From Acidovorax delafieldii 2AN (GTDB taxonomy: Bacteria; Pseudomonadota; Gammaproteobacteria; Burkholderiales; Burkholderiaceae_C): a stretch of DNA of 64,000 nt. How positions within the stretch are numbered: position 1 is the stretch's first letter; every line of letters starts with the position of its first letter. A program made the translations under genes and the position numbers. The notes under the pieces were generated by a model. The model saw only the letters and a list, made by a program, of their open reading frames with translations. It did no database searches and was not told the origin of the DNA. The DNA is taken from contig NZ_ACQT01000001.1 in NCBI RefSeq assembly GCF_000175235.1, positions 62,001 to 126,000 on the forward strand, written 5' to 3'. Below are positions 16,196-25,259 of this stretch, piece after piece.

Positions 16196-17350
16196 TCAGT
16201 CTTTGGCTGGTCGCTGCGAAAACGTGCGGCCAAACACGCCCTCGGCTATGCGGTTCTTCAGGATTTCGATGGAGCCACCGGCAATCATCCAGCCGCGCGT
16301 GCGCCGCACGCAGTACTCAACCAGCGACTCCTGGCTGAAGCCCATGCCGCCCATGACCTGCAGCGCATCGTTGGACACATCCCAGCCGGCCATGTTGCAA
16401 GCCAGCTTGGCCATGGCCGTGCTTTGCGCACTTGGCAGACCATGCTCGCCTTCCATGGCGGCGCGGTACAGCATCAACTGCGCCTGCTCCAGCTTCATGG
16501 CCATGTCGGCAAACTTCCACTGCAGTCCCTGGAACTCGCAAAGCTCGCGCCCGAACTGTTTGCGCGTCAGGGCATGCTCACGGGCCGCGTTGAAGGCGTA
16601 GCGGCCCAGGGCTAGGGCACGCGAAGAGTTGCCTAAGCGCTCCACGTTGAAGCCGGAAATCTGCTTCTTGAAGCCGCCTGGCCCCAACAGCACGTTGGCA
16701 GCCGGGATGCGGCAGTCCTCAAAGTACAACTGGCTCCATTGCTCGCCGTTCATGAAGTTGGAAGGCGTGCCCACCTGGAAGCCGGGGGTACCGCGCTCCA
16801 CCAGCACCGAGCCGATGCCGCCCACGCCGGGGCCAAAGCGCACATAGATCAGGAACAGTTCCGCCTCTGGGCTGTGGGTGGAAAAAATCTTGCTGCCGTT
16901 GATGATGTAGTGGTCGCCGTCCTGGCGCGCGCTGGTTTTGAGCTCGGTGACTGCAGAGCCCGCGTCGGGCTCTGTCATGCCTAGCGAGATCAGCTTGCGA
17001 CCTGCCAGTAGGTCGGGCAAAAACCGCTCTTTTTGCTCGGGCGTAGCGTATTCGACAAAAGTACGGATGGGGCCAAAGTTCCCCGCTTGCACGATGTCGG
17101 CGCTCTTGGGGCAGGCCTGCGCGATCTGCTCGATGGCCAGCACGGCGTGCATGAGCGTGCCGCCCTGGCCACCATCGGCCTCTGGGAAGGCAATGCCCAG
17201 CAGGCCTTGCTCGGCCAGCAGTGCAGCAGCATCCCAAGGGTAATGGGGCGAATGGGCACGCGCCAACGCGCCATCCTTGAGCTTGTCCTGGGCAAAACGG
17301 GCCACCGAATCGGCAAATGCCTGGTGCTCTTCGCTGAGTTTGAAATCCAT
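16196..17350 (-). CDS. acyl-CoA dehydrogenase
   Basis: 384 residues from the ATG at 17350 (MDFKLSEEHQAFADSVARFA), with AGGAA upstream; a longer frame to 17440 is unsupported. The three-domain layout is visible. The helical N-terminus comes first, then the FAD-contact motif LGMTEPDAGSAVTELKTSA. The C-terminal helix bundle includes QVMGGMGFSQE and the active-site region near GGSIEILKNRIAEGVFG. It introduces a 2,3 double bond in a CoA ester and passes electrons to ETF. First gene of the minus-strand operon, divergent from the MmgE/PrpD operon. Confidence 0.93.
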   Translation of the reverse strand: MDFKLSEEHQAFADSVARFAQDKLKDGALARAHSPHYPWDAAALLAEQGLLGIAFPEADGGQGGTLMHAVLAIEQIAQACPKSADIVQAGNFGPIRTFVEYATPEQKERFLPDLLAGRKLISLGMTEPDAGSAVTELKTSARQDGDHYIINGSKIFSTHSPEAELFLIYVRFGPGVGGIGSVLVERGTPGFQVGTPSNFMNGEQWSQLYFEDCRIPAANVLLGPGGFKKQISGFNVERLGNSSRALALGRYAFNAAREHALTRKQFGRELCEFQGLQWKFADMAMKLEQAQLMLYRAAMEGEHGLPSAQSTAMAKLACNMAGWDVSNDALQVMGGMGFSQESLVEYCVRRTRGWMIAGGSIEILKNRIAEGVFGRTFSQRPAKD

Positions 17351-17506
17351 GTGCGTTCCTGTGTGGTTTGGCAATACGCAGCCATGGTGCCGAGGCCCCT
17401 TCGGTTTGAGAACTTCGTGTTGTGTCAACAGCCCCGACAAATACTCATACCACCGGCACTTCTGCGAAGTTCACAACAAGGCCCATACGCGCGACGATCC
17501 GTACCC
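17351..17506. promoter_or_regulatory. divergent promoter region of the catabolic island
   Basis: 156 bases separate the two outward-facing operons (acyl-CoA dehydrogenase to the left, MmgE/PrpD to the right), so both promoters must lie here or overlap it. It contains TTGTGTCAACAG (17418-17429) and AT-rich patches, but no clear operator could be fixed. The LysR gene at the far end of the island is the likely regulator (inference). Confidence 0.4.
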
Positions 17507-18862
17507 ATGCAAATACCACCGCTGAAATCCATGACTGCTGCCCAACGCTTTGCCACATTCGCCTCGTCCCTGAACCAGGCCCCCCTTGCGCCCGAAGTCA
17601 TCCACCATGCCAAGCGCGCTATCGTGGATTGGTACGCGGCACTGTTGCCCGGCGCCATTGAGCCTCCGCCCACGCTGCTGGAGCAGGCTCTGGCCGAAGA
17701 CCTCGACCGGGGCGGCGCCCGTCTGGCCCTAGGCCGCGCGGCCACCGTGCGCACGGCAGCGCTCATCAATGGCACCGCTGCCCACACGGTGGAGGTGGAC
17801 GATATCTACCGCGAAGCCATCTACCACCCTGGCGCCCCCACCATTGCCGCTGCGCTTGCGCTGGCCCAGGCGCGGCAGGCCACCGGACTGCAGCTGATCC
17901 GCGCTGTGATGGCGGGATACGAGGTATCAACGCGGATCGGCGCGGCGCTGGGGCGCACGCACTACCGCTACTGGCACAACACCGGCACCGTGGGCACCTT
18001 TGGCGCGGCATCCGCCGCTGCCACGCTGCTGGGGCTGGACGCAGAGCGCCACGCGCACGCCCTGTGTACGGGCGCCACCTTTGCGGCGGGGTTGCAACAG
18101 GCGTTCCGCATGGATTCCATGTCCAAGCCACTGCACGCGGGCCACGCCGCAGAAGCCGGGGTACTGGCCGCCCTGGCCGCGGAGCGCGGCGTGACCGGCT
18201 CGCTTGATGTGCTCGACGGCGATGCGGGCATGGGCCGTGCCATGGGCGATGCGCCCGACTGGAACCTGGCCACCGCTACGTTGGGGCAGGACTTCCACAT
18301 CACGCGCATGACGTTCAAGAACCACGCCTGCTGCGGCCATACCTTTGCGCCCATCGACGGCGCGCTGGAGTTGCAGGCACGCATGGGTGTGCGCTGGCAA
18401 GCGCTGGACGTCGTGGAAGTAGCCACCTACGGTCCGGCGCTGGCGGTGGCGGGCAACTTCACGCCCAGCACGGCGGCCGAGGCGCGTTTTTCCATTCCCT
18501 TCGTGGTGGCAACGGCTTTGATCCACGGCAGCGTGCGCCTGTCGGCCTTCACGCCCGAGCGGCTGGCCGATGGGGACATCCGCGCACTCATGGCGCGCAT
18601 CCGGCTCAGTGTCGATCCTGCGCTGGACGCAGGTTTTCCGGGCCAGCGGGCTGCGCGCCTGCGTTTCACCATGAATGGCGGTCGGCAGGCCGAGTACCTG
18701 CAACCCACCCGCAAAGGCGATCCGGAGCAGCCCCTGACAGACGAAGAACTCTCCGACAAATTCATGGAATTGGCAGCGCCCGTGGTGGGCGATGGGCGCG
18801 CTCGCACCTTGCTGGGTAGCCTCTGGGAACTGGACACGCGCACACACCTGCTGGACCTTTGA
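17507..18862 (+). CDS. MmgE/PrpD family dehydratase-isomerase-like protein
   Basis: 451 residues if started at the ATG at 17507; an ATG at 17531 (MTAAQRFATF) is equally possible, and neither has a strong ribosome site. The helical N-terminal domain includes NGTAAHTVEVDDIYREAIYH, a characteristic segment of the family. HAGHAAEAGVLAALAAERG and HACCGHTFAPIDGALEL are further signatures. Members include 2-methylcitrate dehydratase, cis-aconitate decarboxylase and many dehydratases of di- and tricarboxylates. First gene of the plus-strand operon; only 7 nt separate it from the following membrane protein. The substrate is unknown but probably a branched or polycarboxylic acid. Confidence 0.9.
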   Translation: MQIPPLKSMTAAQRFATFASSLNQAPLAPEVIHHAKRAIVDWYAALLPGAIEPPPTLLEQALAEDLDRGGARLALGRAATVRTAALINGTAAHTVEVDDIYREAIYHPGAPTIAAALALAQARQATGLQLIRAVMAGYEVSTRIGAALGRTHYRYWHNTGTVGTFGAASAAATLLGLDAERHAHALCTGATFAAGLQQAFRMDSMSKPLHAGHAAEAGVLAALAAERGVTGSLDVLDGDAGMGRAMGDAPDWNLATATLGQDFHITRMTFKNHACCGHTFAPIDGALELQARMGVRWQALDVVEVATYGPALAVAGNFTPSTAAEARFSIPFVVATALIHGSVRLSAFTPERLADGDIRALMARIRLSVDPALDAGFPGQRAARLRFTMNGGRQAEYLQPTRKGDPEQPLTDEELSDKFMELAAPVVGDGRARTLLGSLWELDTRTHLLDL

Positions 18863-18869
18863 CGGCGCT

Positions 18870-19964
18870 ATGCACAGCGCCACGTCCAAACTCCTAACGC
18901 TGCTGCTGGCCTGGGCAGCGGCGGAAATCTTCCGCCGTCTGCACACCCCTGTTCCCTGGATGCTCGGCCCGCTGCTGGCCACGGCGCTGTCCACGCTGAA
19001 GGGCCTTTCCACCCGCAGCAGCCTGCGGCTGCGCAACAGCGGCCAGTGGGTAATGGGCGCGTCGCTGGGCCTGTACTTCACGCCTGCCATCGTGACCCAG
19101 CTTTGCGCGCTATGGTGGGCGGTGCTAGCAGCGGTAGCCTGGTCGCTGGCGCTGGGCATGGTGTATGGCTGCTGGCTGTACAGCTCTTGCGCGGGACGGT
19201 TGCATGGCGTAGACGACGCGGCGCTGCGGCCCTCGGCCTACTTCGCTGGCGCCATCGGCGCGGCCTCCGAAATGACACTGCTGGCCGAGAAGGAAAGCGC
19301 CCGCACTGACCTCGTAGCCGCATCGCACAGCCTGCGCATGCTGATCGTGGTACTGGTCATGCCCTTCGGCATGCTGCTGGCCAAGTCGTGGTGGAGCCTG
19401 GAAGTGGTCAGCCTCGCACCACTGGTCAGCCCGCCCTTCACGCTCACGGGCGCGGCCTGGCTGGCGCTGCTGACGGTGGCCGGAGGCCTGGCGCTGCATG
19501 TGCTGCGCCTGCCCAATCCCTGGTTTCTCGGCCCGCTGCTAGTTGCCATCACGCTGGCCGCCACTGAGACGGCCCCCGCGACTGTGCCCATGCTGCTGTC
19601 CAACGCGGCACAGCTGGTCATCGGCGTCAGCCTGGGTGTGCGCTTCAGCCCGCAGTTTCTGCACACCGCGCCGCGCTGGCTAGCGCGCGTGGCGCTGGGC
19701 ACTGTTGGCCTAATCGCGGCCTGCGCAGCGTTTGGCGTGTTTCTGGCATGGGTCACGGGGCTGCATCCGGCCACAGCCATCCTGGGCACGGCACCGGGTG
19801 GCATGACGGAGATGTCCATCACCGCAAAGGCTCTGCAGTTGGGCGTACCCGTGGTCACGGCCTTGCAGGTAACGCGGCTGGTGGCGGTGCTGGTGCTGGT
19901 GCGCCCGGCCTATCGATTTTGGGCGGCGCGCCTGCACGATGGCATGCACCCGCTGCAGTCATGA
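18870..19964 (+). CDS. AbrB-family membrane protein (COG3180 type)
   Basis: 364 residues, start ATG at 18870, 7 nt after the PrpD-like gene. Two homologous halves each begin with a conserved PxxWxLGPLL segment (VPWMLGPLLATAL and NPWFLGPLLVAITL) and contain about five membrane helices. The GTAPGGMTEMSITAKALQ segment near the C-terminus is a family hallmark. Annotated in databases as AbrB or ammonia-monooxygenase-like membrane proteins, possibly transporters; it is not the DNA-binding AbrB. In this operon it could export or import a carboxylate (inference). Confidence 0.85.
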   Translation: MHSATSKLLTLLLAWAAAEIFRRLHTPVPWMLGPLLATALSTLKGLSTRSSLRLRNSGQWVMGASLGLYFTPAIVTQLCALWWAVLAAVAWSLALGMVYGCWLYSSCAGRLHGVDDAALRPSAYFAGAIGAASEMTLLAEKESARTDLVAASHSLRMLIVVLVMPFGMLLAKSWWSLEVVSLAPLVSPPFTLTGAAWLALLTVAGGLALHVLRLPNPWFLGPLLVAITLAATETAPATVPMLLSNAAQLVIGVSLGVRFSPQFLHTAPRWLARVALGTVGLIAACAAFGVFLAWVTGLHPATAILGTAPGGMTEMSITAKALQLGVPVVTALQVTRLVAVLVLVRPAYRFWAARLHDGMHPLQS

Positions 19965-20046
19965 CTAAAGCTCATTCCTCCCCGACAAATTGTCGATTGT
20001 GCATGTGATGGCGATATGGAACATTCGCTTCAGGAGACAAAAATTT

Positions 20047-20418
20047 ATGCACACCATTGATGGCGACCCATCCGGTAGCGCCGAAGGCTGGCTGGCCCAT
20101 CGGGGCCGCTGGGTCAACGTAACCTTCCTGCTAAAAAAGGGCGAAGAGGAATACCTCATCACCCTTCGCGACGGGCGCGTAACAAGCCTCAAGCGCGGTC
20201 CGCACGTGATGCCGCGCTGGACATTCGCGTTGGTCGCGGGTGAGGACACTTGGCAACGCTTCTGGGCGCAGCAGCCGCAACCGCGCTTTCACGACCTGAT
20301 GGCGATGGTCAAGTTCAAGACGCTGCGGGTCGAAGGCGACCCAACCATCTTCATGAGCAATCTGCTGTACTTCAAGGAGCTGGTCAAGCGGCTCGGAGGG
20401 CAACTCCATGCGCGTTGA
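20047..20418 (+). CDS. small SCP2-like protein of unknown role
   Basis: 123 residues from the ATG at 20047, preceded by AGGAGA at about 9 nt; earlier in-frame starts lack a site. The sequence is compact (WVNVTFLLKKGEEEYLITLR, then WQRFWAQQPQPRFHDLMAMV and MSNLLYFKELVKRLGG). The PxPxxHDLxAM and NLLYFK blocks resemble small sterol-carrier-protein-like proteins that sit next to hydrolases in catabolic loci. I am not certain of the family. It overlaps the next gene by 11 nt, so the two products are coupled. Confidence 0.75.
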   Translation: MHTIDGDPSGSAEGWLAHRGRWVNVTFLLKKGEEEYLITLRDGRVTSLKRGPHVMPRWTFALVAGEDTWQRFWAQQPQPRFHDLMAMVKFKTLRVEGDPTIFMSNLLYFKELVKRLGGQLHAR

Positions 20419-21256
20419 GAAAGAAGCTGTAACCGGCGGCTACGTGAACTTCCCGATCGCGGGCCGCATGTGCCGTGTGTATTACGAAACGGCCGGCAGC
20501 GGCCAGCCCCTGCTGTGCCTGCACACGGCGGGCAGCGACACACGCCAGTATCGCGCGCTGCTCAATTCGCCCGAACTGACGGCGAGTCACCAGGTGATCT
20601 GCTTCGATATGCCCTGGCACGGCAAATCTTCCCCACCCCAGGGCTGGGAAACACATGAATACCAGCTGACCAGCGTGCTCTATGTGCAAACCATCCTGGC
20701 CTTCATGGATGCGATGCAGGTCGAGCGCCCCATCGCCATGGGTTGCTCGATCGGCGGTCGCGTGGTACTGCATTTGGCGTTGCAGCAGCCGGAGCGCTTC
20801 AAGGCGCTGATCGGCCTGCAATCGGGCGCGCATGTCCACCCCTACTACGACTTGGACTGGTTGCACCGCCCCGACGTGCACGGCGGCGAGGTATGCGCCG
20901 GCATTGTCTCAGGCCTGATCGGGCCATGTGCATCGCAGCGCGACCGCTGGGAGACGCTGTGGCACTACATGCAAAGCGGTCCCGGGGTGTTCAAGGGCGA
21001 CCTGCATTTCTACACGGGTGAAGGGGACCTGCGCGGCCGCGTGCAGCAGATCGACACCGCGCGCTGCCCGCTCTACCTGCTCACGGGCGAGTACGACTAT
21101 TCATGCACGCCCGAGGACAGCCAGGAGCTGGCGCGCCTGATTCCCGGTGCACAGCTTGAGGTCATGCCGGGCTTGGGTCACTTCCCGATGAGTGAGGCGC
21201 CGCAGGAATTCCTGCGTCACCTGCTTCCCATGCTGCAACGCATTCAAACTTCATAA
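20408..21256 (+). CDS. alpha/beta hydrolase
   Basis: 282 residues. The fold signature is complete: oxyanion region LLCLHTAGSDTR, PWHGKSSPP loop, nucleophile elbow AMGCSIGGRV with Ser, acid near LLTGEYDYSCTPED and catalytic His in MPGLGHFPMSE. The C-terminus is of normal length. Likely hydrolyses an ester, lactone or C-C bond in the pathway. It begins inside the preceding small SCP2-like gene and is followed after 8 nt by a reductase. Confidence 0.88.
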   Translation: MRVEKEAVTGGYVNFPIAGRMCRVYYETAGSGQPLLCLHTAGSDTRQYRALLNSPELTASHQVICFDMPWHGKSSPPQGWETHEYQLTSVLYVQTILAFMDAMQVERPIAMGCSIGGRVVLHLALQQPERFKALIGLQSGAHVHPYYDLDWLHRPDVHGGEVCAGIVSGLIGPCASQRDRWETLWHYMQSGPGVFKGDLHFYTGEGDLRGRVQQIDTARCPLYLLTGEYDYSCTPEDSQELARLIPGAQLEVMPGLGHFPMSEAPQEFLRHLLPMLQRIQTS

Positions 21257-21264
21257 GGAACTTC

Positions 21265-22155
21265 ATGAAAGTCGGATTTATCGGCCTCGGCCGCATGGGC
21301 TTCGCCCTAGCCTCACACCTGCTGCGCAAGGGCGTTCATCTCACGGTGCATGACATTCAGAGAGCTCCCGTGGATGCGCTCGTGTCCCAGGGTGCCTTGC
21401 GTGCAGCCAGCACCCAGGAACTCGCGGCCAGTGTGGACGTGGTGTTTACCATGCTACCCGGCCCCAAGCAGTCGCGCGCTGTCATTCTGGGCGAGGGCGG
21501 CGTATTGGACGGTCTGCGCGGTGGTAGCTTCCTGGTGGAGCTGAGCACCATCGACACCGACACAGTGGACGAGCTGGCACGTGCATCGCGCGAGCGCGGC
21601 GTGCATTTCGCCGACGCTCCCGTGGGCCGCCTGGCCGCCCACGCCGACCGCGGCGAATCGCTGTTCATGTTGGGCGCTGACGAAACCGACCGCGCCCGGC
21701 TGGAGCCCCTGCTGCTGCAGATGGGCACCACGGTGCTGCACTGCGGTGAACCGGGCAGTGGCACACGCATGAAGCTCATTAACAACCTGATGGTGCTGTG
21801 CTATTGCCAGCTCAACTCCGAGGCACTGGTGCTCGCCAATGCGCTGGGCCTGGATACGCGCAAAACCTTTGATGTGCTTACGGGCACCACGGCGTCCAAC
21901 GGGCAACTCAAGGAGAAGTGGCCCGTGAAGGTGCTGGGCGGCGATCTGACGCCGGGCTTCGACATCGCACTGGGGTTCAAGGACCTCACGCTGGCCTGCC
22001 AGGCAGCCCAATCGGCCGGTATCTCGCTGCCCATGGGAAACCTCGCGCGCAGCCTGTTTCAACTTGCACGCCATGCCGGCAAGGATGGGCAAGACACCTC
22101 GTGCATGACCGATTTCTGGGCCGAGTCCAATGGGCTGCTGCCGCTACGGATGTAG
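21265..22155 (+). CDS. NAD(P)-dependent beta-hydroxyacid dehydrogenase (3-hydroxyisobutyrate dehydrogenase family)
   Basis: 296 residues, ribosome site AAGGAAC just upstream. The Rossmann GxGxxG is FIGLGRMGFALA. The substrate loop DAPVGRLAAHADRGES and the catalytic lysine in RMKLINNLMVLCY follow the family plan. It should oxidise a 3-hydroxy acid to a semialdehyde or run in reverse. The same island has a second member of this family (26687-27556), so two different hydroxyacids or stereoisomers may be handled. Confidence 0.9.
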   Translation: MKVGFIGLGRMGFALASHLLRKGVHLTVHDIQRAPVDALVSQGALRAASTQELAASVDVVFTMLPGPKQSRAVILGEGGVLDGLRGGSFLVELSTIDTDTVDELARASRERGVHFADAPVGRLAAHADRGESLFMLGADETDRARLEPLLLQMGTTVLHCGEPGSGTRMKLINNLMVLCYCQLNSEALVLANALGLDTRKTFDVLTGTTASNGQLKEKWPVKVLGGDLTPGFDIALGFKDLTLACQAAQSAGISLPMGNLARSLFQLARHAGKDGQDTSCMTDFWAESNGLLPLRM

Positions 22156-22211
22156 CGCCCTGCATGTAAATAAGTAACCCAAGCAACAAGAATTTTTACA
22201 GGAGACAAGCC

Positions 22212-23438
22212 ATGAAACTCACCTACACCAAGGTAGCGCTCACCGCCGCGCTGCTCACCGCCTCAATGCTCGCGCACGCACAGGATAAGAGTGCTCACAT
22301 CTCGGACGGCATCGTCAAGATCGGCGTGCTGACCGACATGAACGGACCTTTCATGGACAACGTGGGCAAGGGATCCGTAGTCGCCACCGCAATCGCTATC
22401 GAGGAATTTGGCGGCAAAGTGCTTGGCTATCCAATCCAGATGGTTACTGCCGACCATCAAAACAAGGCCGACGTGGGCTCTGCCCGCGTGCGTGAATGGT
22501 TCGACCGCGACCAGGTTGACGCAGCGACCGAGTTGGGCAACAGCGCCGTGGCCCTGTCCGCGATGCGGCTCGCGCAGGAGAAGGGGCGCATGTCCATCGT
22601 CACCGGCGCTGGAGCTGTACGCATCTCCAATGAAGACTGCACGCCCAACAACCTGCACTGGGTGTATGACACCTACTCGCTGGCCAAGGTGGGTACGCAG
22701 TCTGTAGTGAAGGGGGGCGCCAAGACCTGGTATTACCTCACGGCGGACTACGCCTTTGGACACTCGCTGGAGAACGACGGCAAGCAATTCATCGAAGCCG
22801 CCGGTGGCAAGGTGCTGGGCTCGTCGCGCTACCCGTTTCCGGGCAGTGACTTCGCCTCCTACATACTCAAGGCGCAGGGCAGCAAGGCCAACGCCGTGGC
22901 CATCGCCACGGCAGGGCTCGACTTGCAGAATGCCATCAAGCAGGGCAAGGAGTTCGGTCTGGCCAGCGGCGGACAGAAGACCGTGGCCATGCTCATGAGC
23001 ATCATGGACGTGCACGGCGTGGGTCTGAAGGACGCAGGCGGCATGCTGTTCGCAGAATCGTTCTATTGGGACCTGGATGACGCCTCGCGCGCATTTGCGC
23101 GCAAGTTTTTCGAACGTACCAAGCGCATGCCCACCGCACTGCAGGCCGGGCAGTACTCGGCCGTGTTGAACTATCTCAAGGCCATCGAAAAGGCCAAGTC
23201 CGACAACGTAGCCGACGTCATGAAGGCAATAAAGAGCATGCCTATTCAGGATGCGTTCGCCAAAAACGGCAAGGTTCGCGGCGACGGCAAGATGATCCAC
23301 GATATGTATCTCGTGCGCGTGAAGACGCCGCAGGAATCGAAGGCCGCGTGGGACTATTACACCGTGCTGGAAACCGTTCCGGGCGAGCAGGCGTTCCACC
23401 CAATCGCCGATAGCAAGTGCTCCCTAGTCAAGTCGTGA
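22212..23438 (+). CDS. ABC transporter substrate-binding protein (branched-chain amino acid receptor family)
   Basis: 408 residues with a signal peptide (MKLTYTKVALTAALLTASML, cleavage after AHA) and an AGGAGA ribosome site. The mature protein starts VKIGVLTDMNGPFMDNVGKG, the first lobe of type I periplasmic receptors (Peripla_BP_6), and includes TWYYLTADYAFGHSLENDGK. No permease or ATPase genes accompany it. It could serve the Liv-type transporter of the second catabolic cluster 19 kb away or another system; that is inference. The family binds amino acids, aromatic acids and other carboxylates. Confidence 0.9.
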   Translation: MKLTYTKVALTAALLTASMLAHAQDKSAHISDGIVKIGVLTDMNGPFMDNVGKGSVVATAIAIEEFGGKVLGYPIQMVTADHQNKADVGSARVREWFDRDQVDAATELGNSAVALSAMRLAQEKGRMSIVTGAGAVRISNEDCTPNNLHWVYDTYSLAKVGTQSVVKGGAKTWYYLTADYAFGHSLENDGKQFIEAAGGKVLGSSRYPFPGSDFASYILKAQGSKANAVAIATAGLDLQNAIKQGKEFGLASGGQKTVAMLMSIMDVHGVGLKDAGGMLFAESFYWDLDDASRAFARKFFERTKRMPTALQAGQYSAVLNYLKAIEKAKSDNVADVMKAIKSMPIQDAFAKNGKVRGDGKMIHDMYLVRVKTPQESKAAWDYYTVLETVPGEQAFHPIADSKCSLVKS

Positions 23439-23448
23439 TGATCACGTC

Positions 23449-24234
23449 ATGAACCAAGTCTGCTATCAGGTCCTCGCAGTGAAGTACGCCACGGTGGATC
23501 GGGCCCGGGGCAGCAACTTCCTGCACCCTGCCCCCGGCGACCCCGAGGCGCCGATGGCGCTTGACTTCTTTGTCTGGTTGATCCAGGGGCCTGGCGGCGC
23601 GGTACTGGTGGACACGGGGTTCAGCTCCGCCTCGGCGCTCGCACGCGGGCGGAGGTACCTGGTCTCGCCGCTGGAATCGCTGCGCCGCCTGGGCCACGCC
23701 CCCGAGGGGATCCACGACGTGGTGCTTACGCACCTGCACTACGACCATGCGGGCAACATCGGCGAGTTCCCAGCCGCCACCGTCTGGGTTCAAGACCGCG
23801 AGGTGCGCTACGCAACGGGCGACTGTATGTGCGATCCGAAGCAGAACCACTTCTTCTCGACCGATGACGTGGGCGTTCTCATCAAGCGCCTGTACCAAGG
23901 AAATGTGCGGCTGGTGGACGGATTTCACCTACTGCGTGACGGCATCGAGCTGCACCGCGTTGGCGGCCATACCGACGGACTCCAGGTGGTGCGCGTGCGC
24001 ACCGCGCATGGCTGGGTGGTTCTCGCGTCCGATGCGGCGCACTACTACGAAAACTTGACGCTGCAAAACCCTTTCCCTGCCATCTTCAGCCTAGAAGACA
24101 TGCTCACTGGGTATGCACATATCCGCGAATTGGCGGATGGCGAAGACCTTATCGTCCCAGGCCATGACCCCGCAGTCTGCGCACGCTTCAAGAGTGCAGA
24201 TGCCCCAGGCGTCCACGCCTGGCATATCGCCTGA
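23449..24234 (+). CDS. metallo-beta-lactamase fold hydrolase (AHL-lactonase-like)
   Basis: 261 residues from the ATG at 23449. The HxHxDH zinc motif is LTHLHYDHAGNIGEF. Further ligands are in RVGGHTDGL, LASDAAHYYEN and VPGHDP, the spacing of the N-acyl homoserine lactonase-like subfamily. The enzyme most likely opens a lactone or thioester in the catabolic route rather than acting on quorum signals; the context favours the former. It sits 10 nt after the ABC receptor gene. Confidence 0.88.
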   Translation: MNQVCYQVLAVKYATVDRARGSNFLHPAPGDPEAPMALDFFVWLIQGPGGAVLVDTGFSSASALARGRRYLVSPLESLRRLGHAPEGIHDVVLTHLHYDHAGNIGEFPAATVWVQDREVRYATGDCMCDPKQNHFFSTDDVGVLIKRLYQGNVRLVDGFHLLRDGIELHRVGGHTDGLQVVRVRTAHGWVVLASDAAHYYENLTLQNPFPAIFSLEDMLTGYAHIRELADGEDLIVPGHDPAVCARFKSADAPGVHAWHIA

Positions 24235-24264
24235 CAACTATTTTATGAATGGAGACACATTGAC

Positions 24265-25257
24265 ATGAATGCATACCACCAACGTAAGCGCTCCTTCCTG
24301 CTAGGCTGCGTGGCCCTGGTCCTCAGCAGTACGGTCTTCGCCCAAACAGCGAACAGCGACTGGCCCACGCGGCCCGTCACCATCGTCGTCGGCTTTAGCG
24401 CGGGCGGTCCCACTGACGTGGTGGCACGCATACTGGCCGACAACCTCACTACCCAATTCAAGCAGAGCTTCGTAGTGGACAACAAGGCCGGTGCATCCGG
24501 TGGCGTGGCGGCCATGCAGGTCAAGCAGGCTGCGCCCGACGGTTACATACTGATGTTCGGCAGCAGCAGTACGCTGTCCATCATCCCCACACTGCAAAAG
24601 ACTGGGTACGATCCGATCCGAGACTTTACCGCCATCGGATTGGTAGCGAGCTATCCGTACTTTCTGGTGACTCCAGCATCGTCGAACATCACCTCCCTGG
24701 ACGAGCTGCTCAAGCAAGGCCGCAACCCCTCATCGCGACTGAGTTACGGCTCTGCCGGCAACGGCGCAGTCAACCACCTCGCGGCCGAGTGGTTCAAGCA
24801 CGAAGCGAAGATCGACGCGGTGCACATTCCCTATAAGGGCGACTCCGCCGCGGTCACCGACCTCGTGGCGGGGCGACTGGATTTTGCTTTCCTCGCCGGC
24901 TCCGTGGCGCTGCCGCAGGCCAAGGCCGGAAAGATGCGGTTGCTGGCTTCTGCCAGCGCCGTCCCCGGGCGTGGCGGCGATGGCCTGCCCACGCTCGGTG
25001 AGCAGCGCTTCAAGGGCTACGCCGCCGAGCCGTGGAACGGGCTGATGGGCCCCAAGGGCATCCCCCAGCCCATCGTCGCCAAGCTCAATGCGGCCGTGAA
25101 CCAAATCATGAACCGCCCGGATGTGGTGGCCCGCCTGGCAACCATGGAGCAATACCCGCTCACGGGTACGCCCCAACAATTCACCGACCATATCAAGGCG
25201 CAGACTGAACGTTGGGGTGCAGTGATCCAGTCGGCCAACATCAAAATGGAAGAATAA
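24265..25257 (+). CDS. Bug-type periplasmic substrate-binding receptor, second copy
   Basis: 330 residues with signal peptide (KRSFLLGCVALVLSSTVFAQ). The mature start WPTRPVTIVVGFSAGGPTDV, the segment VVDNKAGASGGVAA and the domain 2 block AEPWNGLMGPKGIPQPIV define the Bug/TctC family. It is diverged from the minus-strand copy at 15197-16171, so a different carboxylate may be bound. No TctAB genes nearby. Ends 2 nt before the aldehyde dehydrogenase start. Confidence 0.92.
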   Translation: MNAYHQRKRSFLLGCVALVLSSTVFAQTANSDWPTRPVTIVVGFSAGGPTDVVARILADNLTTQFKQSFVVDNKAGASGGVAAMQVKQAAPDGYILMFGSSSTLSIIPTLQKTGYDPIRDFTAIGLVASYPYFLVTPASSNITSLDELLKQGRNPSSRLSYGSAGNGAVNHLAAEWFKHEAKIDAVHIPYKGDSAAVTDLVAGRLDFAFLAGSVALPQAKAGKMRLLASASAVPGRGGDGLPTLGEQRFKGYAAEPWNGLMGPKGIPQPIVAKLNAAVNQIMNRPDVVARLATMEQYPLTGTPQQFTDHIKAQTERWGAVIQSANIKMEE

Positions 25258-25259
25258 GC

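Noticed and set aside
17927-19159. 410-codon minus-strand frame opposite the MmgE/PrpD and AbrB-type genes
   Set aside because: Shadow frame in GC-rich DNA; the opposite strand encodes two clear families.
18870-19964. DNA-binding transition-state regulator AbrB
   Set aside because: The protein is a multi-helix membrane protein of the COG3180 type; only the family name is shared.
23449-24234. Quorum-quenching lactonase
   Set aside because: The fold fits, but the gene is embedded in a catabolic operon, so a pathway lactone or thioester is the more likely substrate.
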